Origin: Bradyrhizobium xenonodulans
Lineage (GTDB): Bacteria > Pseudomonadota > Alphaproteobacteria > Rhizobiales > Xanthobacteraceae
NCBI RefSeq assembly: GCF_027594865.1
Contig: NZ_CP089391.1
Coordinates: forward strand, 6,850,501 to 6,914,500
Direction of reading: 5' to 3'
DNA: 64,000 bases
A model generated the notes under the pieces. The model made no database searches and had not been told where the DNA came from. It worked only from the letters and a program-made list of their open reading frames with translations. Shown in pieces: positions 27,375-36,566 of the stretch; position 1 is the stretch's first letter, and every line of letters starts with the position of its first letter. Position numbers and translations under genes: made by a program.

Positions 27375-28118
27375 TCAGTCGCGGAATTGCCGTTCGCCGG
27401 AGACCATCGAGGAGATGATGCCCTGACGCGACATGATGTCTTCGCGGACCGCGGCATAGACGTGCACTATGACGAACGTCACGAGCGCCCACATGCCGAG
27501 ATGATGCCAAGTGTGCACATCCTGACTGTTCGGCCAGATCGCGAACACCCAGCCGAACAGCTTGTGCTGCCAGCTATCGATTCCGGTGCCTTCCGAATAG
27601 AGCGCAAAGCCGGTGATGATCATGTAGGCCACGAACAGCGTGAAGCCCGTGAACATCCCGGTCCGCGCCAAGGGATTGTGGCCGACATACATTTTCGGCT
27701 TGTGTTCCAGGAACGCGTACCAGCGGATTTCATCCAGCATTTCTCCCCAGAACTGCTTGCGATGAACCGGCAGATAGAAGATCTGCCGGGAATGATGGTT
27801 GCCGACGAAAGCCCAGAAGACGCGGGTGAGGAAGAACACGGCCAGCACCTGACCAGCCGCGAAGTGGGCGAAGCGGATATAGTCCATGTCGAAGTTCGCC
27901 GACGCCTCGCCCTCCACCGATGGCAACGGCATTCCGATCAGGTAGCCGGTCATCATCAGCGCGACGATAGAGAATGCATTGACCCAGTGGCAGATTCGCA
28001 CCGGTGCTTCGTAGACATAGACCGTGGGACGTCCGATCGCATGTCCACCGACCGCGTCCGCTGCGACCGCGGCGATATCCGGCTCGGATTTCGCGCGACA
28101 TTCAGCCGCATTCATCAT
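27375..28118 (-). CDS. hupC: hydrogenase cytochrome b subunit HupC
   Basis: 247 residues with about four membrane helices (near 45-65, 85-105, 155-175 and 210-230) and heme-ligand histidines in RICHWVNAFS, RFAHFAAGQ and TWHHLGMWAL. It anchors HupSL to the membrane and passes electrons from hydrogen to quinone. The gene is 17 bp after hupL and 16 bp before hupD. Confidence 0.95.
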   Translation of the reverse strand: MMNAAECRAKSEPDIAAVAADAVGGHAIGRPTVYVYEAPVRICHWVNAFSIVALMMTGYLIGMPLPSVEGEASANFDMDYIRFAHFAAGQVLAVFFLTRVFWAFVGNHHSRQIFYLPVHRKQFWGEMLDEIRWYAFLEHKPKMYVGHNPLARTGMFTGFTLFVAYMIITGFALYSEGTGIDSWQHKLFGWVFAIWPNSQDVHTWHHLGMWALVTFVIVHVYAAVREDIMSRQGIISSMVSGERQFRD

Positions 28119-28135
28119 GGTGCTTCACCCCTGGT

Positions 28136-29926
28136 TTATCTGACCTTGACGGTCGCCAGTTCCTGGCCATCCGGACTCATGACGTGCGTCGAGCACGCCA
28201 GGCACGGATCGAAGGAATGAATGGTGCGAAGGATCTCCAGCGGCTGCCCGGGATTCACCATCGGAGTATCCATCAAGGAGGCCTCGAATGCGCCGATATT
28301 TCCCTTCGGATCGCGCGGCGAGCCATTCCAGGTGGTCGGCACCACGCACTGGTAATTGTCGATCTTGGTTTCCTTGATCTTGATCCAGTGCGCGAGCGCG
28401 CCGCGCGGCGCCTCGGTAAAGCCAAAGCCCTTGGCCTCCTTTGGCCAGCTCTCCGGCTTCCACTTGTCGACGTTGGCGGTCGAGCTATCACCCGCCTTGA
28501 TATTGGCGACGAGCTTATCCTGGAAATAGCGCATCTGGCGGCCGGCCCAGACCGATTCCAGCGCGCGCACCGCGGTGCGGCCGAGCGTCGAGAACAGCGC
28601 CGACAGCGGCAGGTCGAGGTCCTTCAGGAATTTGTCGACCGGATCCTTGAACTCGGCCTTGTTCTGCGCGTAACCGACGACCCAGCGCGCGAGCGGACCG
28701 ACCTCCATGGCGTGGCCTCGCCAACGCGGCGCCTTGATCCAGGAATATTTGCCGCCCTCATCGAGCTGCTCGATCGCCGTCTTGGTGCCCTTCGCATTGG
28801 GCCCGAGCACGTAGTTCGGCTCGGTGACGCCATCCCAAGGATGCAGGCCCTTGGTCTCGTCGGGATATTTGTACCAGGAGTGAACGACGAATTCCTGGAT
28901 CTCGTCGGGGTTGCCATGGTCGACTGGAAACACCTCCGAGAGATTGCCGTTGATGATGGACCCTCGCGGCAGCTTCAGGTTCCTGGAGGAGTAGTCGTTG
29001 GCGTGTTCCGGCACGTCGCCATAGGTGAGCACGCTCTTGCCCGAAAGACCACCGCCATAGAGCCAATCCTTGTAGAACGACCCGATCGCCGCCACGTCAG
29101 GCAAGTAAACCTGCTCGTTGAATTCCGTTAGACGATCGATGATCGACGAGATCAGGTTCAGCCGCTCCATGTTGATGGCTCCGACCGCCCCGGTACCGTC
29201 GACATTGATCGGACAGGGAACCCCGCCGACGAGCCAGTTCGGATGAGGATTCTTGCCGCCGAATATGGCGTGGATCTTTACGATCTCCTTCTGGAAATCG
29301 AGCGCTTCCAGATAATGCGCCAGTGCCATCAGATTGGCTTCGGGCGGCAATTTGTAGGCCTTGCTGCCCCAGTAGCCGTTCTTGAAAGGACCCAACTGCC
29401 CCGACTCGACGAACTTCTTGAGGCGGGTCTGGAGGTCCTTGAAGTAGCCAGGCGATGACAACGGCCAGTTCGAGATCGACTGCGCGAGCGTGGAAGTCGC
29501 CCGCGGGTCGGCCGAGAGCGCCGAGACCACGTCGACCCAATCCAGCGCATGCAGGTGATAGAAGTGAACGACATGATCGTGCACCTGCAGCGCGAGCTGC
29601 ATCAGGTTGCGGATCGAGTTGGCATTCTCCGGAATGGTGATTCCGAGCGCATTCTCGACCGCGCGCACCGACGTCAGGGCGTGCGTGCCGGTGCACACAC
29701 CGCAGATCCGTTCGGTGAACGCCCAGGCATCGCGCGGATCGCGATCCTTCAGGATGACTTCGATGCCGCGCCACATCGTGCCTGTGGATACGGCGTTCCG
29801 GATGATGTTATTTGCGTCGACGTTGACCTCAATGCGCATGTGACCTTCGATGCGAGTGACCGGATCGATGACAATGCGCTTGCCGGAATTGTCGAGTTTG
29901 AATCCGTTCGGTGTCCGGATGCCCAT
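28136..29926 (-). CDS. hupL: uptake hydrogenase large subunit HupL
   Basis: 596 residues. The N-terminal NiFe ligands are in [12 protein letters not shown] near 75, and the C-terminal ligands in [15 protein letters not shown], followed by a short tail removed by HupD after His. Other group 1 features are [15 protein letters not shown] and [18 protein letters not shown]. It oxidises hydrogen at the periplasmic membrane face and recycles hydrogen lost by nitrogenase. It starts 18 bp after hupS. Confidence 0.97.
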   Translation of the reverse strand: MGIRTPNGFKLDNSGKRIVIDPVTRIEGHMRIEVNVDANNIIRNAVSTGTMWRGIEVILKDRDPRDAWAFTERICGVCTGTHALTSVRAVENALGITIPENANSIRNLMQLALQVHDHVVHFYHLHALDWVDVVSALSADPRATSTLAQSISNWPLSSPGYFKDLQTRLKKFVESGQLGPFKNGYWGSKAYKLPPEANLMALAHYLEALDFQKEIVKIHAIFGGKNPHPNWLVGGVPCPINVDGTGAVGAINMERLNLISSIIDRLTEFNEQVYLPDVAAIGSFYKDWLYGGGLSGKSVLTYGDVPEHANDYSSRNLKLPRGSIINGNLSEVFPVDHGNPDEIQEFVVHSWYKYPDETKGLHPWDGVTEPNYVLGPNAKGTKTAIEQLDEGGKYSWIKAPRWRGHAMEVGPLARWVVGYAQNKAEFKDPVDKFLKDLDLPLSALFSTLGRTAVRALESVWAGRQMRYFQDKLVANIKAGDSSTANVDKWKPESWPKEAKGFGFTEAPRGALAHWIKIKETKIDNYQCVVPTTWNGSPRDPKGNIGAFEASLMDTPMVNPGQPLEILRTIHSFDPCLACSTHVMSPDGQELATVKVR

Positions 29927-29944
29927 CGTTACATTCCCTGACGA

Positions 29945-31036
29945 CTAATGATCTTGATTTGCGTCTTCGCGCTTCGAGGCGAGCCGCTTTACGGCGGTGA
30001 CGGCCGCGTGCACCGCCACAGCGGCACCGACGGCGCCGGCCGCAGCCATGCCGATCTGGTCGGCGTTCTTCTCGATGCCAAATTGTTTGATGTTGGTCAG
30101 GCGATCGTAGAACGAGCCTTCGTCCCAGAAGCCGTCCTCCGAGCAACCGATGCAGCCGTGGCCCGACTGAATCGGGAAGGACACGCCGCCGTTCCAGCGC
30201 ACGGTCGAGCAGGCGTTGTAGGTGGTCGGGCCCTTGCAGCCCATCTTGTAGAGGCAATAGCCCCTGCGCGCCGCCTCGTCGTCCCACTCCTCGACGAACT
30301 GCCCGGCATCGAAATGCGATCGCCGATAGCACTTGTCGTGAATGCGTTGTGAGTAGAACATTTTCGGCCGGCCCTGGCGGTCGAGCTCGGGCAGCCTGCC
30401 GAAGGTCGTGATGAAGGTGACCACGCCGGTCATCACTTCGGCGATCGGGGGGCATCCCGGCACCTTGATGATCGGCTTGTTGGTGATGACCTGATCGATG
30501 GGCGTGGCCTGCGTCGGATTGGGTTTGGCCGCCTGCACGCACCCCCAGGACGCGCATGCGCCCCAGGCAACGATCGCCATAGCGTCGTCGGCCATCAGCT
30601 TAAGTTTCTCGACGAAGGGCTTGCCGCCGTCGATGCAGAACATGCCGCCCTCGTTCAGCGGCGGATTGCCTTCCACGGCAAGAATGTACTGGCCCTTGTG
30701 TTTGGCGCGGGTCTCTTCGAGGATCGCTTCCGCCTGATGGCCTGCGGCCGCCATGATGGTATCGTCATAATCGAGCGAAATCATCGACAGCACGGCATCC
30801 TTCGCCAACGGATGCGCGGAGCGGATGAAGCTCTCCGAGCAGCAGGTGCATTCAAGACCATGCATCCAGATCACCGGCACACGCGGTTTGGTTTCGAGCG
30901 CGTTGGCGATGCGACCCGCCGCCAACGGCTCAAGCCCGAGGCTTGTCGCCGTCAGGCTGCAGAATTTGTAAAAACTCCGACGCGTGATGCCCTGCCGCCT
31001 GATCACGCTGTAAAATGTTTCCATTGCGGCGCCCAT
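29945..31036 (-). CDS. hupS: uptake hydrogenase small subunit HupS
   Basis: 363 residues with a Tat signal ([20 protein letters not shown], twin Arg at about 18-19), a proximal cluster site ECTCCSESF, and downstream cysteines/His ([35 protein letters not shown]) for the medial and distal clusters. A C-terminal helix ([19 protein letters not shown]) anchors it in the membrane. It passes electrons from HupL to HupC. Start ATG 31036 (MGAAMETF) is kept from recall of rhizobial HupS; ATG 31024 is possible. Confidence 0.96.
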   Translation of the reverse strand: MGAAMETFYSVIRRQGITRRSFYKFCSLTATSLGLEPLAAGRIANALETKPRVPVIWMHGLECTCCSESFIRSAHPLAKDAVLSMISLDYDDTIMAAAGHQAEAILEETRAKHKGQYILAVEGNPPLNEGGMFCIDGGKPFVEKLKLMADDAMAIVAWGACASWGCVQAAKPNPTQATPIDQVITNKPIIKVPGCPPIAEVMTGVVTFITTFGRLPELDRQGRPKMFYSQRIHDKCYRRSHFDAGQFVEEWDDEAARRGYCLYKMGCKGPTTYNACSTVRWNGGVSFPIQSGHGCIGCSEDGFWDEGSFYDRLTNIKQFGIEKNADQIGMAAAGAVGAAVAVHAAVTAVKRLASKREDANQDH

Positions 31037-31080
31037 GACCCTCCCGTCTTCGGCTTTGATTTATCGCTGCAACAAGGACA

Positions 31081-31095
31081 GCAAGAAGCAGGCCA
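31081..31095 (-). promoter_or_regulatory. sigma-54 (-24/-12) promoter of the hup operon
   Basis: Minus strand TGGCCTGCTTCTTGC matches the RpoN pattern TGGC-N7-TTGC with exact spacing. The predicted transcript start is near 31070, about 33 bp before the hupS ATG, with a GGGAGGG ribosome binding site between. RpoN promoters need an enhancer-binding protein (HoxA or NifA in rhizobia). No clear TGT-N10-ACA NifA site was found upstream. Confidence 0.65.
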
Positions 31096-31400
31096 GCCGC
31101 AGCGGCGCGCGGATACTGGGGAAACTCCGAGATGTTTCGGATTTGAATCGCCCAATTCACAGTGCGCGAAGAGATCGCGACAGTGAGAAACGGAACAATT
31201 CGATTTGCAGCTGGCAACGAGGTTTACGGGAAGCATACCGAGCGATTCGGAAATATCTTGCAGAGGTCGTTCGCGAACTCACTTCTCCCGCAATATGCCG
31301 CAAACAAAGAGATGCCAAACAACCGGCTGGAAGTCATCATCTCCCTGCTCATTCTCCGGCTCAATGTCGCATCGAACAGCCGTTCTGCCACAATTCGCGC

Positions 31401-31559
31401 GAAACGCCTGATGATGCCTATGTCGGCTCGAGGCCGCGCACGGCAGCCAGGCATTGGATGGCGGTCGGCGATGGCAGGATCGAGCGCTATCAGATCAATG
31501 CGCCGACCACCTGGAATTTCTCGCCGCGCATTTCCTTCGATGCTGACGGGCCGCTGTAG
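31401..31559 (+). pseudogene. remnant of a second NiFe-hydrogenase large subunit
   Basis: The plus-strand frame reads YVGSRPRTAARHWMAVGDG, then IERYQINAPTTWNFSPR, before a stop at 31557. This resembles the conserved block before the C-terminal NiFe ligands of hydrogenase large subunits. It differs from the corresponding HupL block here ([16 protein letters not shown]) and reads in the opposite direction. About 52 codons survive with no ligand cysteines. Its source (HupV or another NiFe group) cannot be told. Confidence 0.6.
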
Positions 31560-31821
31560 GCGGCACGGTCTTCAGCGTCTAGGGGGGACGAGCGCATTGC
31601 TGCGATCGGTGATGTCGTCCGTGCGTGCTCCGCCGTCACCTACGACCGCCTCGAAGCGGGGCGTCGCCGGCACAACCTGTACTTCTTCTTTGGAAATTAC
31701 CGCCTGCTTCTCGCAGCTGACGTCGGTGGTGGATGCCGTGGTAGCCCCGGCTGTTCTTGGCCATCAGCGCGGAGCGGTGCGCTGAAAACTCTATTCAGAC
31801 AACCGCGACCAGCTCAGTTGT
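31560..31821. other. gap between hydrogenase remnant and SGNH genes, no intact gene seen
   Basis: One plus-strand frame has a short protein-like run (SAVTYDRLEAGRRRHN, then YFFFGNYRLLLAADVGG), which I cannot assign. It may be more of the decayed region next to the hydrogenase remnant. No promoter or repeat stands out. Confidence 0.4.
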
Positions 31822-33036
31822 TCACTTCACGGGAGCATATAGTGCCAATATGTCGGCTGCGATCTTCCGAGATATCCGCTCATTTCCATCCTCGCCATAA
31901 TGCCCGCCGTCCATGTAAATTGGGCTGGCAACATCGGAAAAGATAGTACGTAAGTCATGAATCACGTTTTTCTCCAAACTCTGATCTTCTCTCTTGACCA
32001 ACTTGCTTCTCATCAGAGAGTAAAGATCGTTTTTTCCTGGAAGCCGTTTCTCTGATTTTAACAGCTGATCCTCTTCATATTTTGTCCTGTGTGTTTTATC
32101 GGACAGCTGGGGCTCAAGGTAGAATAACGTTTTAAAGGATAAGCTCCTTGAAATCGCCTCTATAAAGCGAACATTCCCTAGATAGACATCCAGAGCGCCG
32201 TCCGAGAGTACGTCTAGTTTCTTCGAGCACCCCGCGAGCTGTGTTTTGCCGGTGAGCAGTCTTATTAGCGCGAAGTTTTCTAACCTTATACTTATGCGCG
32301 CTTTTTCTTCCTTTTTAGGAGGTCTTTTTTCGAGGTTTGAGTTGCCAAGCGGAACGCCCGGTTCTCCTTCATAACAGGCGGAGAACGCCTCAACCGATCC
32401 GCTGTAAAAAACCACCAAATCAGGAACATTCCGCTTTCTCAATTCGATAACGAAGCGAATCAAGCTTTGAGTAGTTACATCTCCAATGACTGCATAATTT
32501 GTGACTTTGGCGCCGATTCCATTTTCGGCTAACATTTTGGCGACAAGTGAGGGAATGGTGAAGTCGTCCCTAGATCCAAGCCCCCACAAAGTCGACCCGC
32601 CAAAAAAGAATATTTTTAGCCCGGTACTCCTATCATCGTTGATTGCCTCGGAATCCCAAGTTCTTCTGGTGCCGTCGTTTACATTAATAAACTTCCCCTT
32701 GTAGTCAGCTTCGCGTGTTTGCGTATATGGAGCCCACGTCCGATGTTTAGCATCGGTGAGTTCTTTGAAGTACTCTTCCGCGAGGTCGGCGTTGGCATAA
32801 ACCCCAGAATTGGCTGCAGCCTTGGCGGCACTTTGACGTTCTCTCTTGTCAGCTCTCTCATAGTAAGAGGTCAGCGATACTTCCAGAATCGTCAGCAAAA
32901 GAAGAGCAACACCAAGGATGACCCATATTTCGTTCAATAGGGCCGTCAAGCGAATGACCCTCATCCTCGCAACGGATGTTCTCAGCAGTGCATCATCTGC
33001 TCCCATAGGGTTTTCCGTGGAAGAGAATTCTTTCAA
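31822..33036 (-). CDS. membrane-anchored SGNH/GDSL-like hydrolase
   Basis: 404 residues. A single membrane helix (EIWVILGVALLLLTILEVSL, about 36-55) is followed by an extracytoplasmic domain. The segment LKIFFFGGSTLWGLGSRDDFT near 140 is an SGNH block I with GGST in place of GDS. VTNYAVIGDVTTQS and PDLVVFYSGSVEA correspond to blocks II and III, and GGHYGEDGNERI near the end to the His block. It is AT-richer than the hup genes. The start overlaps the stop of the next SGNH gene by four bases. It may act on a cell-surface or secreted glycan acyl group. Confidence 0.65.
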   Translation of the reverse strand: MKEFSSTENPMGADDALLRTSVARMRVIRLTALLNEIWVILGVALLLLTILEVSLTSYYERADKRERQSAAKAAANSGVYANADLAEEYFKELTDAKHRTWAPYTQTREADYKGKFINVNDGTRRTWDSEAINDDRSTGLKIFFFGGSTLWGLGSRDDFTIPSLVAKMLAENGIGAKVTNYAVIGDVTTQSLIRFVIELRKRNVPDLVVFYSGSVEAFSACYEGEPGVPLGNSNLEKRPPKKEEKARISIRLENFALIRLLTGKTQLAGCSKKLDVLSDGALDVYLGNVRFIEAISRSLSFKTLFYLEPQLSDKTHRTKYEEDQLLKSEKRLPGKNDLYSLMRSKLVKREDQSLEKNVIHDLRTIFSDVASPIYMDGGHYGEDGNERISRKIAADILALYAPVK

Positions 33037-34040
33037 TTTACAGACCCTCGAAAGTCTTCCGGAATTTGGGTCACTAGGACTCTCGCAATTGAGTCCGCGT
33101 AGAGTCCGGCCGCTTTACCGTTCGGGTGGGAGTCTGTCTTCGTGACCCAGAGGGATTGTGGGGCTTGATTTTCCACAGCCGGAAGAAGGTCCAGAAATGG
33201 TATATCGAGAGCTTTCACCTTGGAGGCTACGAGACTCGTTATATCTTGAAATGGGTAGGGGGACAGCTCGTGCAGGTCCGGGTAGTTAACTACAATCAGT
33301 TTGATGTTTCGAGCCTTGCAATAGCTCGCAAGTTCTTTCAACGCACCCTGTGCACCCAACCAGCCGGGTTCATTCTCTTGGTAGAGACCGCGGTAATAGT
33401 GCTGCCAATCAGCCCTGCCGAAGTATGTTCGCATAAGGACATCGAAACGACCCGCGATGAATACTGCTGAATAGAAGTGCTCTAGAAAGAAATTCTCCGT
33501 TCTTCGCGGTGTGGGCTCTGCGTCATTGATAAAATAGTTCAGTACGACGATGTCAGGCTTGTATACGTACGCCTTCTTCATGAAGTACGTTGCTTCCATA
33601 GCTGTGTTCGCATTTCCAATCCCAGTATTTATGACCTCGAATTTTCTTTCCTTCGCGTTCAGCAGCCTTTCCAATCGGTATGATGTGACGTCTTCAGGTC
33701 TTGCGCCCCATCCAAACGTCAAGGAGTCGCCAAGCATTATGATCCGAACAGTGCCATTCTCTTTCGCCATGGAATGTTCGCGATCGCGCCAACCTGCTGA
33801 GTTGATCGTTATGGGGACCCCCATGTAAACCCCACCCTTTCCAGGGGTGTGTTCGTGCCCTGCACCGGGTATCTCGCTAACCACTTTCAGGTCTTTGGCG
33901 TAACGCCACATTTCGATGTCGAAATTGGTGCCGTCTGCCTGCGTTAAACGCACATAGAATTCCAGTAGGGCGGCAGCCATAATCAGGCTAGTCGCTATTG
34001 AAAGTATTCCGAAGATTGCGTTTTTTATTTTGACATCCAT
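33033..34040 (-). CDS. membrane-anchored SGNH/GDSL hydrolase
   Basis: 335 residues with an N-terminal helix (GILSIATSLIMAAALLEFYV, 11-30). The SGNH blocks are clear: IIMLGDSLTFGWGARPED near 100, NTGIGNANTAMEA near 138, VLNYFINDAEPT near 165, and TKTDSHPNGKAAGLYA near 300 carrying Asp and His. The catalytic Ser, Gly, Asn and His are all in place, unlike its downstream neighbour. It is probably an esterase or acyltransferase on a surface molecule. It lies 95 bp after the carbamoyltransferase gene and is in the same orientation. Confidence 0.75.
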   Translation of the reverse strand: MDVKIKNAIFGILSIATSLIMAAALLEFYVRLTQADGTNFDIEMWRYAKDLKVVSEIPGAGHEHTPGKGGVYMGVPITINSAGWRDREHSMAKENGTVRIIMLGDSLTFGWGARPEDVTSYRLERLLNAKERKFEVINTGIGNANTAMEATYFMKKAYVYKPDIVVLNYFINDAEPTPRRTENFFLEHFYSAVFIAGRFDVLMRTYFGRADWQHYYRGLYQENEPGWLGAQGALKELASYCKARNIKLIVVNYPDLHELSPYPFQDITSLVASKVKALDIPFLDLLPAVENQAPQSLWVTKTDSHPNGKAAGLYADSIARVLVTQIPEDFRGSVN

Positions 34041-34135
34041 GTGGATGGTCTTCCTCGAAATGCGCGCCGAAATCGTTCGTACAGGAAATAGAAATCACGA
34101 CCGCTGCCTGGCGCACAGCCTGAAGGCCTCGCTTT

Positions 34136-35971
34136 CTAATCAAGTTCATAGCAACTACGATAGTCCTTCATCAACGACCTGCTCTGGTCTTCCTTCCGTA
34201 AGAGCGAATTGCCGACGGCCAGCACTTCGATTTCTGTTCCCATGAAACAGCGGAACGCGTCCTCTGGACTGCAAACGATCGGTTCTCCTCGCACGTTGAA
34301 TGAGGTGTTCACGACAACAGGACATCCGGTTAGTTCCTTAAACTTCGATATCAGCCTGTGAAACCGCGGATTGGTCGTGCTGTGCACTGTCTGCACGCGC
34401 GCGGAGTAGTCCACGTGTGTGACAGCCGGAATTTCCGAGCGCGCGACGTTCAATTTATCGATGCCGAAGAGCTGCTTTTGCTTTTCCGACATCGGCAACT
34501 GCTTCGTGTTCAGCACGTCGGCCACAAGGAGCATATAGGGGCTGTCGGAATGAAGATGAAACCATTGCGACACCTCCTCTCGCAAAACACTCGGCGCAAA
34601 TGGGCGGAAGGACTCGCGATACTTCACCTTGAGATTTAGCTGCTTCTGGACGGTCGGCGAGCGGGGATCAGCAATGATGGAACGTCCGCCGAGCGCACGC
34701 GGGCCGAACTCCATCCGACCCTGCATCCACCCAACCGCCTTACCGTCGACGAGAGCATGTGCGACATTGTCAATCAGTGCTTCATCCAATTCGGCCGTGA
34801 ATACCGCGCCGACCTTTCCTAGACGCTCTTCAATTTCGCGCTGACTGAACTCCGGTCCGAGGTACGCGCCGTGCATGCTGTCGCCCGCATGGATGCTCCT
34901 GGGCTTTTCAAGCATGAGATGGTAGGCAGCGAGTGCTGCGCCCACTGCGCCGCCGGCGTCGCCAGAAGCCGGCTGAATCCAGATGTTGTCGAAGAGCCTT
35001 TCCCGCATGAGCTTTCCGTTCGCAACACAATTGAGCGCCACTCCTCCTGCGAGGCAGAGGTTTCTCTGGCCGGTTGTGGTCCGGATTCCTTTTGCAAGCC
35101 TTAGGACGACCTCCTCGGTAACGGCCTGAATGGAGGCCGCTAGGTCCATCTCCCTCTGCGTCAACCCACTTTCCGGGCGTCTGGCCGGACCACCGAATAG
35201 TGTCTCGAAGCGGCCATTGGTCATTGTTAGTCCGGTACAGTAGTCAAAGAAGCTCATGTCGAGGTGGAATGACCCATCCTCCTTGAGGTTGATCAGATGC
35301 TCCTTTATCAGATGCACATACTTTGGCTCGCCGTAGGGCGCCAGTCCCATTACCTTGTACTCACCGGAGTTCACCTTGAAACCGATGTAGTAAGTGAACG
35401 CTGAGTACAACAAGCCAAGCGAATGCGGAAAGTGAATCTCCTTGTAGACTGATAGGTCCTTTCCCTTGCCGATCGCAAGCGAGGTTGTCGCCCACTCTCC
35501 GACACCATCCATCGTCAACACTGCGGCTTCGTGAAATGGCGACGGGAAGAACGCCGACGCTGCGTGACTGAGATGGTGCTCTGAAAAGCGGAGTCGCCTC
35601 GACCAATCAACATCATTCCCGAGGTGCTCTTTCAGGGCCTCAGCAATCAACGTTCTTTGAAACAGCTTGTCCTTTAGCCAAACCGGCATCGACGTTGTGA
35701 AACTCTTAAATCCCTTTGGCGCGAAAGCTAGATAGGTTTCAAATATCCGCTCGAATTTGCTAAAGGGTTTGTCGTAGAAGACGACGTAGTCGACGTCGGC
35801 TGGACATAGCCCTGCAGCGCGGAGACAGTAACGAGCCGCACAGGCAGGAAAGCCTGGATCTTGTTTTTTCCGCGTAAAGCGCTCTTCCTGCGCGGCAGCT
35901 ACCAGTTCGCCATCTGAGACGAGACAAGCGGCAGAGTCATGGTAGTAGGCTGAGATACCCAGGATATTCAC
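34136..35971 (-). CDS. NodU/CmcH/SxtI-family carbamoyltransferase
   Basis: 611 residues. The N-terminal Kae1-like domain has MNILGISAYYHDSAACLV, SEHHLSHAASAFFPSPF and LTMDGVGEWATTS; the middle has NLCLAGGVALNCVANGKL; the C-terminal domain has MQGRMEFGPRALGGRSI and CPVVVNTSFNVRGEPIV. Members transfer carbamoyl from carbamoyl phosphate, via carbamoyl-adenylate, to a hydroxyl, as NodU does on Nod factor. The neighbours (DUF5989 peptide and SxtJ-like protein) match the sxtI-sxtJ-sxtK group better than a nod operon, so the acceptor may not be Nod factor. Confidence 0.88.
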   Translation of the reverse strand: MNILGISAYYHDSAACLVSDGELVAAAQEERFTRKKQDPGFPACAARYCLRAAGLCPADVDYVVFYDKPFSKFERIFETYLAFAPKGFKSFTTSMPVWLKDKLFQRTLIAEALKEHLGNDVDWSRRLRFSEHHLSHAASAFFPSPFHEAAVLTMDGVGEWATTSLAIGKGKDLSVYKEIHFPHSLGLLYSAFTYYIGFKVNSGEYKVMGLAPYGEPKYVHLIKEHLINLKEDGSFHLDMSFFDYCTGLTMTNGRFETLFGGPARRPESGLTQREMDLAASIQAVTEEVVLRLAKGIRTTTGQRNLCLAGGVALNCVANGKLMRERLFDNIWIQPASGDAGGAVGAALAAYHLMLEKPRSIHAGDSMHGAYLGPEFSQREIEERLGKVGAVFTAELDEALIDNVAHALVDGKAVGWMQGRMEFGPRALGGRSIIADPRSPTVQKQLNLKVKYRESFRPFAPSVLREEVSQWFHLHSDSPYMLLVADVLNTKQLPMSEKQKQLFGIDKLNVARSEIPAVTHVDYSARVQTVHSTTNPRFHRLISKFKELTGCPVVVNTSFNVRGEPIVCSPEDAFRCFMGTEIEVLAVGNSLLRKEDQSRSLMKDYRSCYELD

Positions 35972-35974
35972 CGG

Positions 35975-36127
35975 TCAAAACAGCGTGTAAACGAACGGCG
36001 CCATGACAGAGCCTTGCGCCAGAACTAGCAAAGCGGCTATGACAACCATGAGAAGAATTGGGGGGCCGAGCCACATCTTTTTGCGAACACGCATGAAAGC
36101 CCAGAGCTCCTTGATGAAGAGAAACAT
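35975..36127 (-). CDS. 50-residue DUF5989/SxtK-like membrane peptide
   Basis: The ORF from ATG 36127 to TGA at 35975 encodes 50 residues: MFLFIKELWAFMRVRKKMW, then one membrane helix (PILLMVVIAALLVLAQ), ending MAPFVYTLF. This is the pattern of DUF5989 proteins, which usually accompany SxtI-type carbamoyltransferases. It is 3 bp before the carbamoyltransferase start and 7 bp after the SxtJ-like gene, so the three are certainly co-transcribed. Function unknown. Confidence 0.82.
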   Translation of the reverse strand: MFLFIKELWAFMRVRKKMWLGPPILLMVVIAALLVLAQGSVMAPFVYTLF

Positions 36128-36134
36128 ATGCGCC

Positions 36135-36566
36135 TCAGAACTGGTGTGTGAAGGACTGAGCTGTCGGACCTGGCGGGTTACGATTGATCCAGTAACTTGC
36201 GACCGGTCGTCGCTTCAAATGAAGCTCATCGCGCCCGAGCAAGCGAGCGACGAAGGCGATCGGTACTAGAAGCCCGAAATAGATGATGCCCAGAACCAGC
36301 GGGCTGACTATCCGTCCAAGCAGCTCGCCGAAGTAGAACCAGAGTAGGTTGAGCGGCGCAAGAATTCGCGGGACGGTCAATGCTACGCCGCCGAATGCGA
36401 CACCAACAGCAAAGAGTGACACGTAAGCGGCAGCGATTTTCCCCTTGATGGCCGCGCATGCGCCCAACGCAAGAAATACGGCGCAAAATGTCAGGCCGAA
36501 GCGTCGGCTGGACGGCAGTTTGGCCGGCACTCTCATGCTATGCCTCCTGCTACGTAGCCGACTCAC
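36135..36566 (-). CDS. SxtJ-like membrane protein
   Basis: 143 residues from GTG 36566, or 133 from ATG 36536 (MRVPAKLPSSRRFGLTF). Two or three membrane segments are visible (FCAVFLALGACAAI; AYVSLFAVGVAFGGVALTV; SPLVLGIIYFGLLVPIAFVA), and the end SYWINRNPPGP...SFTHQF fits the SxtJ family. Its function is unknown; it always travels with carbamoyltransferases of this type in my recall of the family. Confidence 0.75.
   Translation of the reverse strand: MSRLRSRRHSMRVPAKLPSSRRFGLTFCAVFLALGACAAIKGKIAAAYVSLFAVGVAFGGVALTVPRILAPLNLLWFYFGELLGRIVSPLVLGIIYFGLLVPIAFVARLLGRDELHLKRRPVASYWINRNPPGPTAQSFTHQF

Noticed and set aside
31143..31159. TTGAAT...ATTCA inverted repeat as a FixK/FNR box before hupS
   Set aside because: The TGA and TCA halves are 10 bases apart and not six, so it does not match the FixK/FNR spacing.
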